A stretch of DNA of 64,000 nt from Acaryochloris sp. CCMEE 5410 (GCF_000238775.2 NZ_AFEJ02000001.1:3410001-3474000); one strand, 5' to 3'. Positions 29,266-38,088 are shown, numbered from the stretch's first letter. Notes: a model not told the origin generated them from the letters alone. Numbers and translations: made by a program.

Positions 29266-29757
29266 TTAAGGGGTCGTCCATTGGGTCACAGGGGCCGCAA
29301 TTTGCTGCTGTTTTTGGTAGGCCGCTACTTCCTGCTGACACATGCTCAGACTGTTCTGTTCGGTGTCACCCACGGATTGAATATGATGCATTTTAGTCAG
29401 GGGGACTTCAACTTCTAGGGCATTTTCATGGGGTGCCCCCAAGGACAACACGTCCAAGCGCTGATTCTTAGCCGTGCCCGTAAAACAACTGAACTCGGAT
29501 TGGGGATAGAAAAATGCTCCCGTGACGTTCTGGCCCTGCTTCTTAAACACAACATAGCCTTGGCCGATTTGATTGGCTTGATCCGTATCGCCATAAAGAT
29601 ACGTGCCATCAGCAAGGGGCGCTGCGGGACCGGAGGCCGCGATATTTGTAGGTTCTGCAACCGCGATACCAGTGCTTCCTAATACCAAGGCACTGCTGAC
29701 CGCCAATACAGTTTTCAGAGAACCAGAGAGGATTGAAGCTTGGAGAAATCTTTTCAT
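29266..29757 (-). CDS. Small exported protein of unknown function
   Basis: A 163-residue protein with a clear signal peptide (basic MKRFLQAS, hydrophobic core, likely cleavage after AVA near residue 34). The mature domain looks like a small beta-rich fold (DGTYLYGD, GYVVFKKQGQNVTGAFFYP) with two cysteines (SCFTG and SMCQQE) that could form a disulfide. I do not recognise a named family, though it reads like a conserved cyanobacterial protein. It converges with the SbcC-like gene. A CRP-like palindrome lies about 100 bp upstream of its start. Confidence 0.75.
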   Translation of the reverse strand: MKRFLQASILSGSLKTVLAVSSALVLGSTGIAVAEPTNIAASGPAAPLADGTYLYGDTDQANQIGQGYVVFKKQGQNVTGAFFYPQSEFSCFTGTAKNQRLDVLSLGAPHENALEVEVPLTKMHHIQSVGDTEQNSLSMCQQEVAAYQKQQQIAAPVTQWTTP

Positions 29758-29855
29758 TTTTAAAGTCTCACTACCACTTGTTTAATCTTCAGTTAAAAAC
29801 CTAGGAAAAACCGTGATCTTGTTGTGTCTAAACCGTGCTTTAAATCAATCATATG

Positions 29856-29871
29856 TGTGATCAAAATCACT
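29856..29871. promoter_or_regulatory. CRP/SyCRP1-like binding site
   Basis: TGTGATCAAAATCACT fits the TGTGA-N6-TCACA pattern of cyanobacterial cAMP receptor proteins with one mismatch in the half-sites. It lies about 100 bp upstream of the exported-protein gene read leftwards. Binding is inferred from the match. Confidence 0.5.
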
Positions 29872-30278
29872 CTTAATCTGCGTCTTTTTATCCCTCATTT
29901 TTTGGTTGCTAAATAAAATCTGAGAGTCTGGATAAGGGAAGAGAATCGATAGCGCAGTCAACTCCGTGTAATTGCTTATCTATACTGTGACAGTTTCTTC
30001 ATAGACCTCACAATGGTGGATACACTGAGTCTATCGAGACCAGATGAGCAGAACCTGTGAGGGATACAAAAATCTGATGAGACTTCCGTATATATACGGT
30101 TGTTCTACTTTTTGTCCTCGCTTCAACGCCCCATTAAAAAGCGGAAGGGCCAGCCAAATGTATCAGGTTGTAAACTCAAATTTTGGCCTATTTTATAGCA
30201 GCTCATCTGCGAGGAAATCCGCTTGTCATCAGGCAGATTGCCGCTTTGAGAACCGCTTGATTCAGAATGGATTGCCCT

Positions 30279-30294
30279 TGTGATCCGGATCATC
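30279..30294. promoter_or_regulatory. Weaker CRP-like site
   Basis: TGTGATCCGGATCATC has an intact left half-site and a core GATCCGGATC palindrome, but two mismatches in the right half. It lies about 170 bp before the gene at 30466. Confidence 0.35.
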
Positions 30295-30465
30295 AGAAGA
30301 CTTGATGTACGTTACAGCATAGAGATGGGCAAAAGAAGAATATAACCTTGTGAGTTAGATTCTTCGTGGATTTAACCTTCAGTCAGGTGGTATCGACAAC
30401 AGTAAGTCCGCTGTAATTCTGCTTACATCCGTTTCATTCTCTATCTTTTGAGGAGGGTACACCCC

Positions 30466-31014
30466 ATGACTCCAGAAGCCAAACAAATCCTGGTTCAACT
30501 TCGAGAAACCTTCTACGCCCAGTTTGCAACGGCTATGAAACGGGACGTGTCTGTTACCAAAGACAACTCCCTCATTTTTAGCCCGTCTCTCGCTGCGATC
30601 GCATCTTGGGTCGATGATCACCAACGCTTTAACTATCTCAGCGTTCAGGCCCACACCGCTCCTGATGCCCTCTTCCCGGATCGCCCCTTAACCCTGCGGG
30701 TGAACATTAATCCCCCCAGTGGTGTTGTCACCAATACCAAGAGCGTTCATAAGAAAACGGGCTTAAGCCTCAACGCATCCTGGAGCCTCAACCTCACGGT
30801 ACTACCGGAAGAGATTGTAGAGATGGCCCATTGGGTCGCCAGCTGGATTCATTCCCAAGATAATGACAGCATTGCCATTGCTGCTCCTTATCGCCTCAAA
30901 GTCACGCCCACTGAAAACAGCGACGACTATCAAGTTTGGACGCAAACTGCTTGGTATAGCCTCCATCCAGAAGAGCAGCCTGCTGCTCCCGTGGACCAGC
31001 CCCAAGCGGCTTAA
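30466..31014 (+). CDS. Conserved small soluble protein of unknown function
   Basis: This gene encodes 182 residues from ATG 30466. That start is chosen because AGGAGGG at 30451-30457 is a near-perfect Shine-Dalgarno sequence; the frame itself opens a little earlier at a TTG. The protein is soluble, with an N-terminal helix (TPEAKQILVQLRETFYAQF), a beta-rich centre (LTLRVNINPPSGVV) and an acidic, Pro/Gln-rich tail. There is no signal peptide, membrane segment or recognised catalytic motif. It precedes a CPBP protease by about 130 bp. I do not know its function. Confidence 0.75.
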   Translation: MTPEAKQILVQLRETFYAQFATAMKRDVSVTKDNSLIFSPSLAAIASWVDDHQRFNYLSVQAHTAPDALFPDRPLTLRVNINPPSGVVTNTKSVHKKTGLSLNASWSLNLTVLPEEIVEMAHWVASWIHSQDNDSIAIAAPYRLKVTPTENSDDYQVWTQTAWYSLHPEEQPAAPVDQPQAA

Positions 31015-31147
31015 TGACAGTTGCTATATCAGATCGCCCAGGGCTAGTCCTCTGCTGCACTCCATCAGACCTCCTGGGCGATCACCTCCAGCTCAGCAAC
31101 GTCCACCGCGCTAAAGTGAGGACGATGCTTTCTGGCAAAAAGCGCTT

Positions 31148-31885
31148 GTGAAACCGTCGAATTCTGCTCCTACTCAACCTTGGAATGCCCGAGAAACCGT
31201 AGGATTAACGATCTTGGTTTTGGTCGTTTTTTTCAGTATCAGTACTGCGATCGCACTCTTCTTCGTCATTTTACAGTTGGCGACAGACCCTAACCTCACC
31301 CCAGATATCGCTCTAGCGGCCATCGAAACCAATGGCTTGGCCCTATCCTTAGCTACCCTAATTTCAGGGATTGTGGCTAGCGGCCTGATTGTCGCCCTGT
31401 TGAAAATCCGTCCGGCCTTCACCGTTAAGCAGTACCTTGCCCTGCACAAACCCCGCTGGACCGACTGGTTGATCTGGCATGGACTCTTACTGGCCCTGAT
31501 GGTGCTGTCCGAATCAGTCCTAAGGGCCTTGGAATATCAAGAAACCTTTACTGCCGAGATCTATCAAACCGCTCAATTCCCTATGCTGCTCTACATTGCC
31601 ATTGTGGGAATTGCCCCTGTGTTTGAGGAACTGCTCTTTCGAGGGTTTCTCTTTCAGGGGCTGCAAAGGTCTCGACTCGGGCCAGTCGGTGCCGTTTTGA
31701 TTACAGCGGTGGGCTGGGCCATTTTACATGTGCAGTATGGCCCTCTCATCATCTGCCAAATCGTTTGCTTTGGCCTGCTGTTTGGGGTGGCCCGCTGGAA
31801 AAGCCAATCTTTGTTTGTGCCTCTCTCCATGCATTGTCTCAACAATTTGTTAGCCCTTTTGATCACTAGCCTGCAACAGCCTTAG
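31148..31885 (+). CDS. CPBP-family intramembrane metalloprotease
   Basis: A 245-residue polytopic membrane protein beginning at GTG 31148. The CAAX-prenyl-protease/bacteriocin-processing (CPBP, ABI) motifs are complete: EELLFRG (E160, E161, R165), H194 in ILHVQYG, and SMHCLNN (H229, N232/N233). There are about seven or eight hydrophobic segments. Members cleave membrane substrates or help in protein maturation; in phototrophs related proteins affect thylakoid biogenesis, but no substrate can be assigned here. A 9-bp inverted repeat (31900-31908 with 31933-31941) follows the stop and may help end the transcript. Confidence 0.88.
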   Translation: MKPSNSAPTQPWNARETVGLTILVLVVFFSISTAIALFFVILQLATDPNLTPDIALAAIETNGLALSLATLISGIVASGLIVALLKIRPAFTVKQYLALHKPRWTDWLIWHGLLLALMVLSESVLRALEYQETFTAEIYQTAQFPMLLYIAIVGIAPVFEELLFRGFLFQGLQRSRLGPVGAVLITAVGWAILHVQYGPLIICQIVCFGLLFGVARWKSQSLFVPLSMHCLNNLLALLITSLQQP

Positions 31886-32041
31886 CATCAGGGCTCGAGA
31901 GTCCCGTCGTATCAAGCTTTTCTCAGGGACTAGACGGGACTCGATTCATCCCAAAGACTACTGCTAAACTAAAATACAAACGCTTTAATAACGCGATATT
32001 CACGTACGCCTGATTTACGTCTTACAACGGTTGAAGTCATT

Positions 32042-32542
32042 ATGCCTAGCGACAATTTTATAGATAAAGCTTTTTCAGCAATGTCCGATGTCGTCATGAA
32101 AGTGATTCCTACGGATCAAAAGTCCAAAGATGCTTTCAAATACTATCGGTCCGGGATGGCTGCTCAGGTAGATGGCAACTATGCAAAAGCACTGGGTAAC
32201 TATACCGAAGCACTGGCTTTAGAAGAAGATCCCTTTGACAAAAGTTACATCCTCTACAATATGGGCTTGATCTTTGCCAATAACGGCGATCATGAAAAAG
32301 CCTTGGATTACTACCATCAATCGTTAGAGTTAAATCCAAATTTAGTCCAAGCGTTGTATAACACTGGGGTCATCCTCCATTACAAGGGCGAACAGGCAGA
32401 AGAAGCCGCTGAATTGGATGAAGCCGAACGCTTTTTTGACCTAGCGGCCGACTTCTGGAAGCGGGCTATTAAAATTGCCCCTAACAACTATAGTGAAGTG
32501 CAAAACTGGCTGAAGACCACGGGACGCGTCGGCGTCGGCTAG
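32042..32542 (+). CDS. ycf3: Photosystem I assembly protein Ycf3
   Basis: A 166-residue TPR protein required for PSI assembly at the thylakoid. The diagnostic N-terminus [20 protein letters not shown] is followed by three tetratricopeptide repeats ([42 protein letters not shown]; the third interrupted by [11 protein letters not shown]) and the ending [14 protein letters not shown]. Length and sequence are as expected. The ATG at 32042 is the only sensible start. It stands alone, and this photosynthesis gene is one of the main reasons for calling the host a cyanobacterium. Confidence 0.97.
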   Translation: MPSDNFIDKAFSAMSDVVMKVIPTDQKSKDAFKYYRSGMAAQVDGNYAKALGNYTEALALEEDPFDKSYILYNMGLIFANNGDHEKALDYYHQSLELNPNLVQALYNTGVILHYKGEQAEEAAELDEAERFFDLAADFWKRAIKIAPNNYSEVQNWLKTTGRVGVG

Positions 32543-32546
32543 CCCT

Positions 32547-32579
32547 AGGAAAGAGGTCAGTCCTTTAAACCGCTTTCCT
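32547..32579 (+). terminator. Terminator after ycf3
   Basis: AGGAAAG pairs with CTTTCCT and is followed by CTTTTCCTC. The 7-bp stem with a T/C-rich tail is 5 bases after the stop codon. It is weak but well placed. Confidence 0.5.
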
Positions 32580-32623
32580 CTTTTCCTCACCCTGACCTCC
32601 AAAGACAAGCATCCGTTATCGTT

Positions 32624-32643
32624 CCCCTAGAAATTTCTAGGGG
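32624..32643. repeat. Perfect 20-bp palindrome
   Basis: CCCCTAGAAATTTCTAGGGG is perfectly self-complementary with no loop. It lies between the convergent ycf3 and DMT-transporter genes, 24 bases before the latter's stop. It may be a bidirectional terminator or a protein site. Confidence 0.75.
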
Positions 32644-32667
32644 GACTTGCAATATATATCGAAATGC

Positions 32668-33552
32668 TTATCCAGTCAGGGCCAATAATAGTCCGACCCC
32701 AATCACCGCCACAAAGGCCCCCAGCCATGCCCGGGAACTAATGCGCTCTCCCATCAGCACGGCCATAGGCAAGACAAATAAAGGACTCGTGGCATTCAAG
32801 GTTTGAGAAATCCCGGTTACCGTGTACTTGAGGGAGAGCTGCTGCAGCCAAATCCCCAAATAGGTCCCCGCAAACGAGGCCGCCAAAAGTCGGAGCAGCA
32901 GATCGGTAGTATTCATGGCTTGCCACCAGGTCTGAAGCTGCCGCCGCACCACTCCCCACACCACCACCACCACCACACCAGCCGCCAACCGCAACAAAGC
33001 GCCCCATTGAGGACTCACGGTTGTATTGTCTAAAGCCGTCCGCGATAAAATCGCACCAATGGCCTGAGCCAAAGATGCTAAGACGGCATAGAACAAACCC
33101 AGACCTTGATGTTTCACCGCATGGGTTTCAGCAGCCCGCTCACTAATCACCCAGACAATGCCCATAATGGTGACGGCAATCCCCACCCAGGCAAACGGAG
33201 AGAGCTGCTCCCGCAAAAACCACAGAGCTAGACAGGCGGATAGGGGAGGCGCTAGGGTGCCGAGTAGCAGCGTTCGCCTAGCCCCCAAATACCGTAAGGC
33301 TTCCAGATACACCGTATCGCCAAACCCAATCCCAATCGCCCCACTGAGAAGCAACAACAGGCTGCTTCTTCCGGCCAAAGCTGGCGCATCCAGTCTCTGG
33401 ACAACAATAGTCATTCCCAAGAGGGCAATCGCGATCACCCCTTTGCCTAGATTCAAGGCCAGGGCAGGGGCTCGCCGGCCTAAGGTAGCATAAATCATCG
33501 AAGCCACGGCCCATAGGAACGCTGCACTGACAGCGGCAATTTCTCCGATCAT
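32668..33552 (-). CDS. EamA/DMT-family transporter
   Basis: A 294-residue membrane protein with about ten hydrophobic helices arranged as two EamA repeats. The first repeat contains SGAIGIGFGDTVYLEALRYLGA and the second SFAGTYLGIWLQQLSLKYT and PLFVLPMAVLMGE, both typical of drug/metabolite transporters. Members export amino acids, nucleosides or other metabolites; the substrate cannot be read from sequence. The start ATG at 33552 gives MIGEIAAVSAAFLWA, a standard DMT N-terminus. It is convergent with ycf3 and about 200 bp from the DUF389 gene. Confidence 0.88.
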   Translation of the reverse strand: MIGEIAAVSAAFLWAVASMIYATLGRRAPALALNLGKGVIAIALLGMTIVVQRLDAPALAGRSSLLLLLSGAIGIGFGDTVYLEALRYLGARRTLLLGTLAPPLSACLALWFLREQLSPFAWVGIAVTIMGIVWVISERAAETHAVKHQGLGLFYAVLASLAQAIGAILSRTALDNTTVSPQWGALLRLAAGVVVVVVWGVVRRQLQTWWQAMNTTDLLLRLLAASFAGTYLGIWLQQLSLKYTVTGISQTLNATSPLFVLPMAVLMGERISSRAWLGAFVAVIGVGLLLALTG

Positions 33553-33754
33553 GGTGTCGACGCGATGGAATGGCTGATTTGAAGGCTCGTCATCTTAGCG
33601 GGTCATGGCTCATCGGGGTATGGAGGCTCATATTGGCATTTCAGGTATGTTTAAGCATCAAACTGGGAAGACTGGCAAATATTATGCTCTTGCGAATCTA
33701 TTTTGGCGCAACAAGGGCTTAGGCTTAACAATGGTATGTCCTGGGGAGTGATTT

Positions 33755-35521
33755 GTGGCAATACACCTTCGTAACTGGCTAGCCGATCATTTAGAGATCA
33801 GTCCTCGCCGTAAAGCAGAAATCTATCACAGCCTCCTGGATTCCGTCAGCTTAGGGGATATCAGTTACTGGCTGCAGGTGCTGTTCTCGGCTGGCATTGC
33901 CACTCTCGGGCTGGTCTTAAATAGTCCAGCCGTCATTATTGGGGCGATGCTGATTTCCCCCCTTATGGGCGGCATTTTGGCTAATGGCTTAGCCTTTGCC
34001 GTCGGTGATTTGGTCTTAGGCACTCGAGCGATCGTTAATTTAGCTGTGAGCTGTCTAGCAGCCATTGTCTTTGCCATCCTCATTATTGCCCCTATCCCTT
34101 TTAAGGAATTGACGCCCGAAATTGCCGCTCGGACACAGCCCAATGCCCTCGATCTCTTTATTGCCCTATTCTCCGGGGCGCTAGGGTCGATTGCCACAGC
34201 CAAAGAACCCAAAGGGGTTGTCACCTCTATTCCCGGAGTGGCCATCGCAGTGGCCCTGATGCCGCCCCTCTGCGTGGTCGGCTACGGTATAGGCATTCGC
34301 CTCAGCTCTGATGTCGTTGGCATTAGTGGGTTTCAAATTGCCCGGGGGGGTGGGTTACTGTTTTTAACCAATTTGGCCGCCATCACCTTAATGTCCATGT
34401 TGGTGTTTTTGGCCCTCAATATCGGTATGCCCGAAGTCAAATCTCAAGCCATCGAATGGCATGAAGAAGATCCCGAAAGTCGGTGGGTGCAAAATTTATT
34501 GACGCGACTGCCCGTTACCAATCAGCTCCAGAAAATCGGCAGTTTACCCAGCCGTCTCGTGGTGATTTTGCTGCCTATTCTGGCCTTACTCATTCCCCTC
34601 AATCAGGCTTTTTTACGCTTGCAGACAGAGTTAGCCCAAAAACAGGAAGACAATGCTCTACGCCGATTGGCGACCACGATCTGGCAGCGCAATTTTGCCA
34701 ATACGGCCACCGGAGAACCTCGGTCCTATATCAGCCAATTGAATACCGCCGCTATCGAGGACAAACTCACCGTTCAGTTAACGGTCTTTACTAGCGAGCC
34801 TTATACCCTGGACGATCGGCAGCAGTTTAGGGAGACCCTGGCTCGCCAATTAAACCGACCTGTTAATTCTCTGGATCTTCAGTTGATTGAGATTTTAACG
34901 GCGTCCAATGAGCTGCTGGCTCGGCTCGCCGATGACCCGGTAGCCCCCGAGCCCATTACGCCAGATACCCCACCCATCAGTGTCTCTCAGGCTCAAGTCA
35001 ATTTGCTGCAAACCGTCGATAAAGCTTTGGGCACGATGGTATTACCGACACCTGCTCTCCCCCTTCGCCACGAAGTTAGCACCAGTGCCATTAATCCCCT
35101 CACTCTCAAAATTATCTATCTGAGCGATCGTGACATCGGCAAAGATGCCCAAACCTTACTGCGAGAAGATCTACGCAATCGCCTCCAATCACCCATGACT
35201 CAAGTCATTTTGGAGCGAGTCCCGACGTTTCCTACCCCCTTAAATTTTGAATTGGATCTGTCAGCGATTTCCCCCGCAAGTCAACAAACCTTGAAGCAGG
35301 TGGGCACCATTCTGCAACAGCAGCCCAATTTGTCCGTGGACATTGTGGCGCGAGCCGAAACCTTGGAGAACCCCGTGATGAACGAGAATCGGATCAAAGC
35401 GGTCCAAACAGTCTTGACGAAAACTTGGGGCATCAATCCTCAGCGCATCCAGAGCCGATCTGGTCCCATCTTAAAACGGGGAGAGCGTCCGACGGTTCTG
35501 CTCAAAATTAACCTGAAGTAA
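33755..35521 (+). CDS. DUF389 membrane protein with OmpA-like C-terminal domain
   Basis: A 588-residue protein beginning at GTG 33755, preceded by GGGGAG. Residues about 30-230 are the DUF389 (TIGR00341-type) membrane domain, with conserved GAMLISPLMGGI and AIAVALMPPLCVVGYGIG. A further helix (about 267-288) is followed by a long soluble region. The last about 95 residues (FELDLSAISPASQQTLKQVGTIL, then SVDIVARAE, NENRIKAVQTVL, GINPQRIQSR) have the pattern of an OmpA-like peptidoglycan-associated domain, though the usual TD/R residues are only partly kept. The combination would tie an inner-membrane protein to the wall. The function is unknown. Confidence 0.82.
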   Translation: MAIHLRNWLADHLEISPRRKAEIYHSLLDSVSLGDISYWLQVLFSAGIATLGLVLNSPAVIIGAMLISPLMGGILANGLAFAVGDLVLGTRAIVNLAVSCLAAIVFAILIIAPIPFKELTPEIAARTQPNALDLFIALFSGALGSIATAKEPKGVVTSIPGVAIAVALMPPLCVVGYGIGIRLSSDVVGISGFQIARGGGLLFLTNLAAITLMSMLVFLALNIGMPEVKSQAIEWHEEDPESRWVQNLLTRLPVTNQLQKIGSLPSRLVVILLPILALLIPLNQAFLRLQTELAQKQEDNALRRLATTIWQRNFANTATGEPRSYISQLNTAAIEDKLTVQLTVFTSEPYTLDDRQQFRETLARQLNRPVNSLDLQLIEILTASNELLARLADDPVAPEPITPDTPPISVSQAQVNLLQTVDKALGTMVLPTPALPLRHEVSTSAINPLTLKIIYLSDRDIGKDAQTLLREDLRNRLQSPMTQVILERVPTFPTPLNFELDLSAISPASQQTLKQVGTILQQQPNLSVDIVARAETLENPVMNENRIKAVQTVLTKTWGINPQRIQSRSGPILKRGERPTVLLKINLK

Positions 35522-35910
35522 TAGTTTCTTCGGGTGCAGATAGAACCATCCAGGGCTTAATTACTATTGCCATAACTCTTTGGACAAGGGAATTAAGGCG
35601 TCTTAACAACCTAAAGCATGCTCAAAAAAGACGGTATAGTTGAAAAATTGTTGATATCCCAACTTCATCACTCTAGATTCAAGCCTATCTAAGCTTGGCT
35701 CATTTTTTCTTCAATCGATGAAATAAATAGCCTGAGTTTGGGAATGATAAGACTAGAGATACGTGATCCAGATCACAAATACAAGCCGCTATAGTCACTG
35801 CTCGCAGGGGATATTGCTGACATGCTGGATGGCAACCCTGTGCAACGATCCCGCAGAGATAGTCACAGTTGGGTGTCAATCCTGAATCACACCGTAGGGG
35901 GAAATGAGTC
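35522..35910. other. Intergenic region with a CRP-like site
   Basis: About 390 bases separate the DUF389 gene from a small gene. Apart from the palindrome at 35762-35777 I see no structure. The minus-strand frame at 35700-35912 looks like chance. Confidence 0.5.
35762..35777. promoter_or_regulatory. CRP/SyCRP1-like binding site
   Basis: CGTGATCCAGATCACA matches TGTGATC-N2-GATCACA at all but the first position, and its core GTGATC..GATCAC is a perfect inverted repeat. It lies about 134 bp upstream of the small gene at 35911. It is the best such site in the window. Confidence 0.55.
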
Positions 35911-36099
35911 ATGTCTGTTGTTCTAGCAGAACGATTTGCACATAATCCAGATTGGTCTAAAATTCAGCCGCATGATTGCGATCGCGCCCAAGAATTGGTG
36001 ACTTTAATCAAAACTCAAATTCATCAGGACCGCCAAACTCTGGCAGATGACTACTACGGTTGGATTTACGAATTAACCAAGCTTTTAAGTAGCCTGTAA
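35911..36099 (+). CDS. Small conserved-looking protein, 62 residues
   Basis: A short acidic protein starting at ATG 35911 after AGGGGGAAATGAGTC, which contains a good ribosome-binding site. It is soluble and probably helical (RAQELVTLIKTQIHQDRQTLADDYYGWIYELTKLL). It has codon use like its neighbours and a HIP1-type GCGATCGC inside. No known domain. It lies 62 bp before the secreted propeller gene and downstream of a CRP-like site, so the two may share a cAMP-responsive promoter (inference). Confidence 0.65.
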   Translation: MSVVLAERFAHNPDWSKIQPHDCDRAQELVTLIKTQIHQDRQTLADDYYGWIYELTKLLSSL

Positions 36100-36161
36100 C
36101 CCCTTTTTTACTCTGCGCGTCGCATTCAGGTCATATGCGAGTAACGTTAGAGTGATATGAC

Positions 36162-37742
36162 ATGTCAGTTAAGATTTGTCAACAATCTAGATCACAAAGA
36201 TCGAAAAAAGTTGGACGATATTTAGCCTTGAGCCTGGGACTAGTGCTGCTATGGCCGCTTCAACAGGCTCAAGCCGATAGTCCCTTAACCTCCACTGATC
36301 TGGCAACGGCCTATCAAGAGATGCCGGAAGTCCAGTTAGCTCAACGCACGAAAGTTGCCGAGGGTCAGGTCTTAACGTTCCTGTTAAGCGATGCCCCCAC
36401 AGACCAAAAAGCAGCGGTCATTAATGCCCTAGGCTGGAATTTTAACGGCCAACGAAATGGCTATCGTTTCCTAGCCGGTTTAGCCCAAGCCCAAGGACTG
36501 ACCCTACAAGAGATCCAACTTCACCATTTGCGGCCTACCGACCGCTTTGTCCTAGGCTATCTGCTGGCCATGGATGATTATTTTGAACTGTCTTCTTTAT
36601 CTAAAACGGCGACTGAAGATCTGTGGAAAGCCCGTCCTCTTCAACTGATCAGTCAAGCGGCCTATGCCTTACCCGATGATTTTACGGTGCAGTTTGTTCG
36701 CGCCATTGTCCAGGGACAGAACGACTTTTCCCGCTCTTGGTGCTCGATCTACCTAGAGCCACAGCAGGTGTTAAACCAATTTTCGATGGCGAAACGGAAT
36801 TTGCGACCGCAAGCCGTTACCCAGGCCATGCAGTATCTAAACCGCTATGAGTCCCACTGCCAGCACCCTGCTTTCTTGACGAACCAACCGTCCGTTAACT
36901 CTGAACTCAACCAAATCTACAAAATTGCCGAATTTCAGAATCAGATGGTCACAGCCACTCAGGGCGGGATTGTCTTTTGGGATCCACAATCCCAGACGGC
37001 AACCGCAACCCGAGCGGAGAAGCTCTGCACATCCCTGATGGTCTGGTCCAATGCGCTATGGGTGGGCTGTCAACATCGCCTGTTGCGTTTTGACGGTACC
37101 CACTGGAAACTCTATCGCTACAGCCCTCAATCCACTGAAAGCGGTTTTCAGCTCGTCCAAGGTCCTCAAAAAACCTTACTCGCCCGCCATGACGGCCAGC
37201 TTTGGCAGTTTGATGCCAAACAGAATCGCTTTGTCGCCACCGATCCCCAATGGGGATCAGGACAAGGCTATGACCTGATCTATCTCCAGAATGGAGAGCA
37301 ATGGCGCATCGACTTCCTTAAGGCCATCTGGCGGGATCAGCAGCGCTTTTCACTCCAGTCTGACGCCTATCCCGGTAACGACCCACGTTCGTTCTATGAA
37401 GATGCCAAGGGGCAACTGTGGGTGGTGGACTTTAACCAGGGCTTTTTCCGCTTCAATGATCAGACCCAAACCTTTCAAGCCATGCCCCATGTTGCCGGTA
37501 AGGGATCTGCGATCGCAACCGATCAACAGCACACCTACTTCTTGCACTACACCTCAGGATTGTATGTTCAGACGAAAGGTCAAGCCGACCCCACGTTCAT
37601 TGACCTCTCAGCATTAGGCTATATGCGAGACCTCTTCGTCGATCAGAAGGGTGATATTTGGATCGGGGGCTGGAATCAATTGGTGCGATTACGTCGCCAA
37701 GGAAATCAGTGGAGCCGAGACCGTTATCGCCTGTTTAACTAA
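36162..37742 (+). CDS. Secreted protein with beta-propeller-like C-terminal half
   Basis: A 526-residue protein. A signal peptide (basic start, LALSLGLVLLWPLQQAQA, cleavage near residue 39) is followed by a helical region (about 60-245) with VLGYLLAMDDYFELSS, then a repeated propeller-like half: GGIVFWDPQSQ, NALWVGCQHRLLRFDG, DGQLWQFDAKQNRF, KGQLWVVDFNQGFFRF, KGDIWIGGWNQLVRL. These resemble the Reg_prop blades of two-component sensor periplasmic domains, but no kinase or membrane helix follows. It is presumably periplasmic. The function is unknown. Start at ATG 36162; alternatives downstream would damage the signal peptide. Confidence 0.75.
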   Translation: MSVKICQQSRSQRSKKVGRYLALSLGLVLLWPLQQAQADSPLTSTDLATAYQEMPEVQLAQRTKVAEGQVLTFLLSDAPTDQKAAVINALGWNFNGQRNGYRFLAGLAQAQGLTLQEIQLHHLRPTDRFVLGYLLAMDDYFELSSLSKTATEDLWKARPLQLISQAAYALPDDFTVQFVRAIVQGQNDFSRSWCSIYLEPQQVLNQFSMAKRNLRPQAVTQAMQYLNRYESHCQHPAFLTNQPSVNSELNQIYKIAEFQNQMVTATQGGIVFWDPQSQTATATRAEKLCTSLMVWSNALWVGCQHRLLRFDGTHWKLYRYSPQSTESGFQLVQGPQKTLLARHDGQLWQFDAKQNRFVATDPQWGSGQGYDLIYLQNGEQWRIDFLKAIWRDQQRFSLQSDAYPGNDPRSFYEDAKGQLWVVDFNQGFFRFNDQTQTFQAMPHVAGKGSAIATDQQHTYFLHYTSGLYVQTKGQADPTFIDLSALGYMRDLFVDQKGDIWIGGWNQLVRLRRQGNQWSRDRYRLFN

Positions 37743-37910
37743 GAATTAATCTCTTCTTAAGTCGGATAATTCTTATTTGTTAAGCCCCTCACTTTCCGGA
37801 TGTCACTTTTTTGTATCCTAAAATACAATTATTCATATCTAGACTTGATATTTCTTGTATAGAGACCCCATTAATCAATAAGTCATAATTCTTCAAAAAA
37901 ATACTTGTTT

Positions 37911-38036
37911 CTAGGGTTCCGATTTGAGAGCAATTTCGCCTTAAATGACTGGTCCAAGAGAAACAGCTAGCTTTTTACATATCTATTACCCACAGACATG
38001 TAGCTAGTGACACGGAGGGACAAAAGCCCGGGAGAA
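37911..38036 (+). ncRNA. Guanidine-I (ykkC) riboswitch aptamer
   Basis: The leader contains the conserved blocks of the ykkC/guanidine-I aptamer in order: CTAGGGTTCCG (37911-37921), ACTGGTCCAAGAGAAAC (about 37948-37964), a variable stem with CTAGCT/AGCTAG arms, then ACACGGAGGGACAAAAGCCC and GGGAGA (about 38010-38035). These are known to form the guanidinium-binding pocket. It begins about 275 bases before the gdmH start on the same strand. Ligand binding normally turns on genes for guanidine export or breakdown, which agrees with the genes that follow. Confidence 0.93.
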
Positions 38037-38088
38037 TCAACGTTCACCGTACATTCGGTAATGATTGGCTCCGCGGGTTTTGTATTTT
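38022..38088 (+). terminator. Riboswitch-controlled intrinsic terminator (expression platform)
   Basis: The 3' end of the aptamer, AAAAGCCCGGGAGAATC (38022-38038), can pair with GATTGGCTCCGCGGGTTTT (38063-38081) around an inner hairpin ACCG/CGGT (38046-38059). A T-rich tail TTTTGTATTTT follows. Because the left arm is also part of the aptamer, the two folds exclude each other. The expected logic is an ON switch: guanidine stabilises the aptamer and blocks the terminator. Confidence 0.8.

Larger units (their letters stand above)
29758..30465. other. 700-bp divergent regulatory region
   Basis: This gap separates two divergent small genes. A frame at 30044-30283 has no coding character and I do not annotate it. 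Two CRP-like sites are listed separately. The DNA is AT-rich near both gene starts. Confidence 0.5.

Noticed and set aside
30044-30283. 79-codon frame in the divergent region
   Set aside because: No ribosome-binding site, and the composition is unlike a protein. It also runs across a CRP-like palindrome.
35700-35912. Minus-strand 70-codon frame
   Set aside because: It overlaps a CRP-like site and the leader of the real small gene at 35911; there are no protein-like features.
36181-36200. CRP-like half palindrome ATCTAGATCACA
   Set aside because: The left half-site is poor and the sequence lies inside the coding start of the secreted propeller gene.
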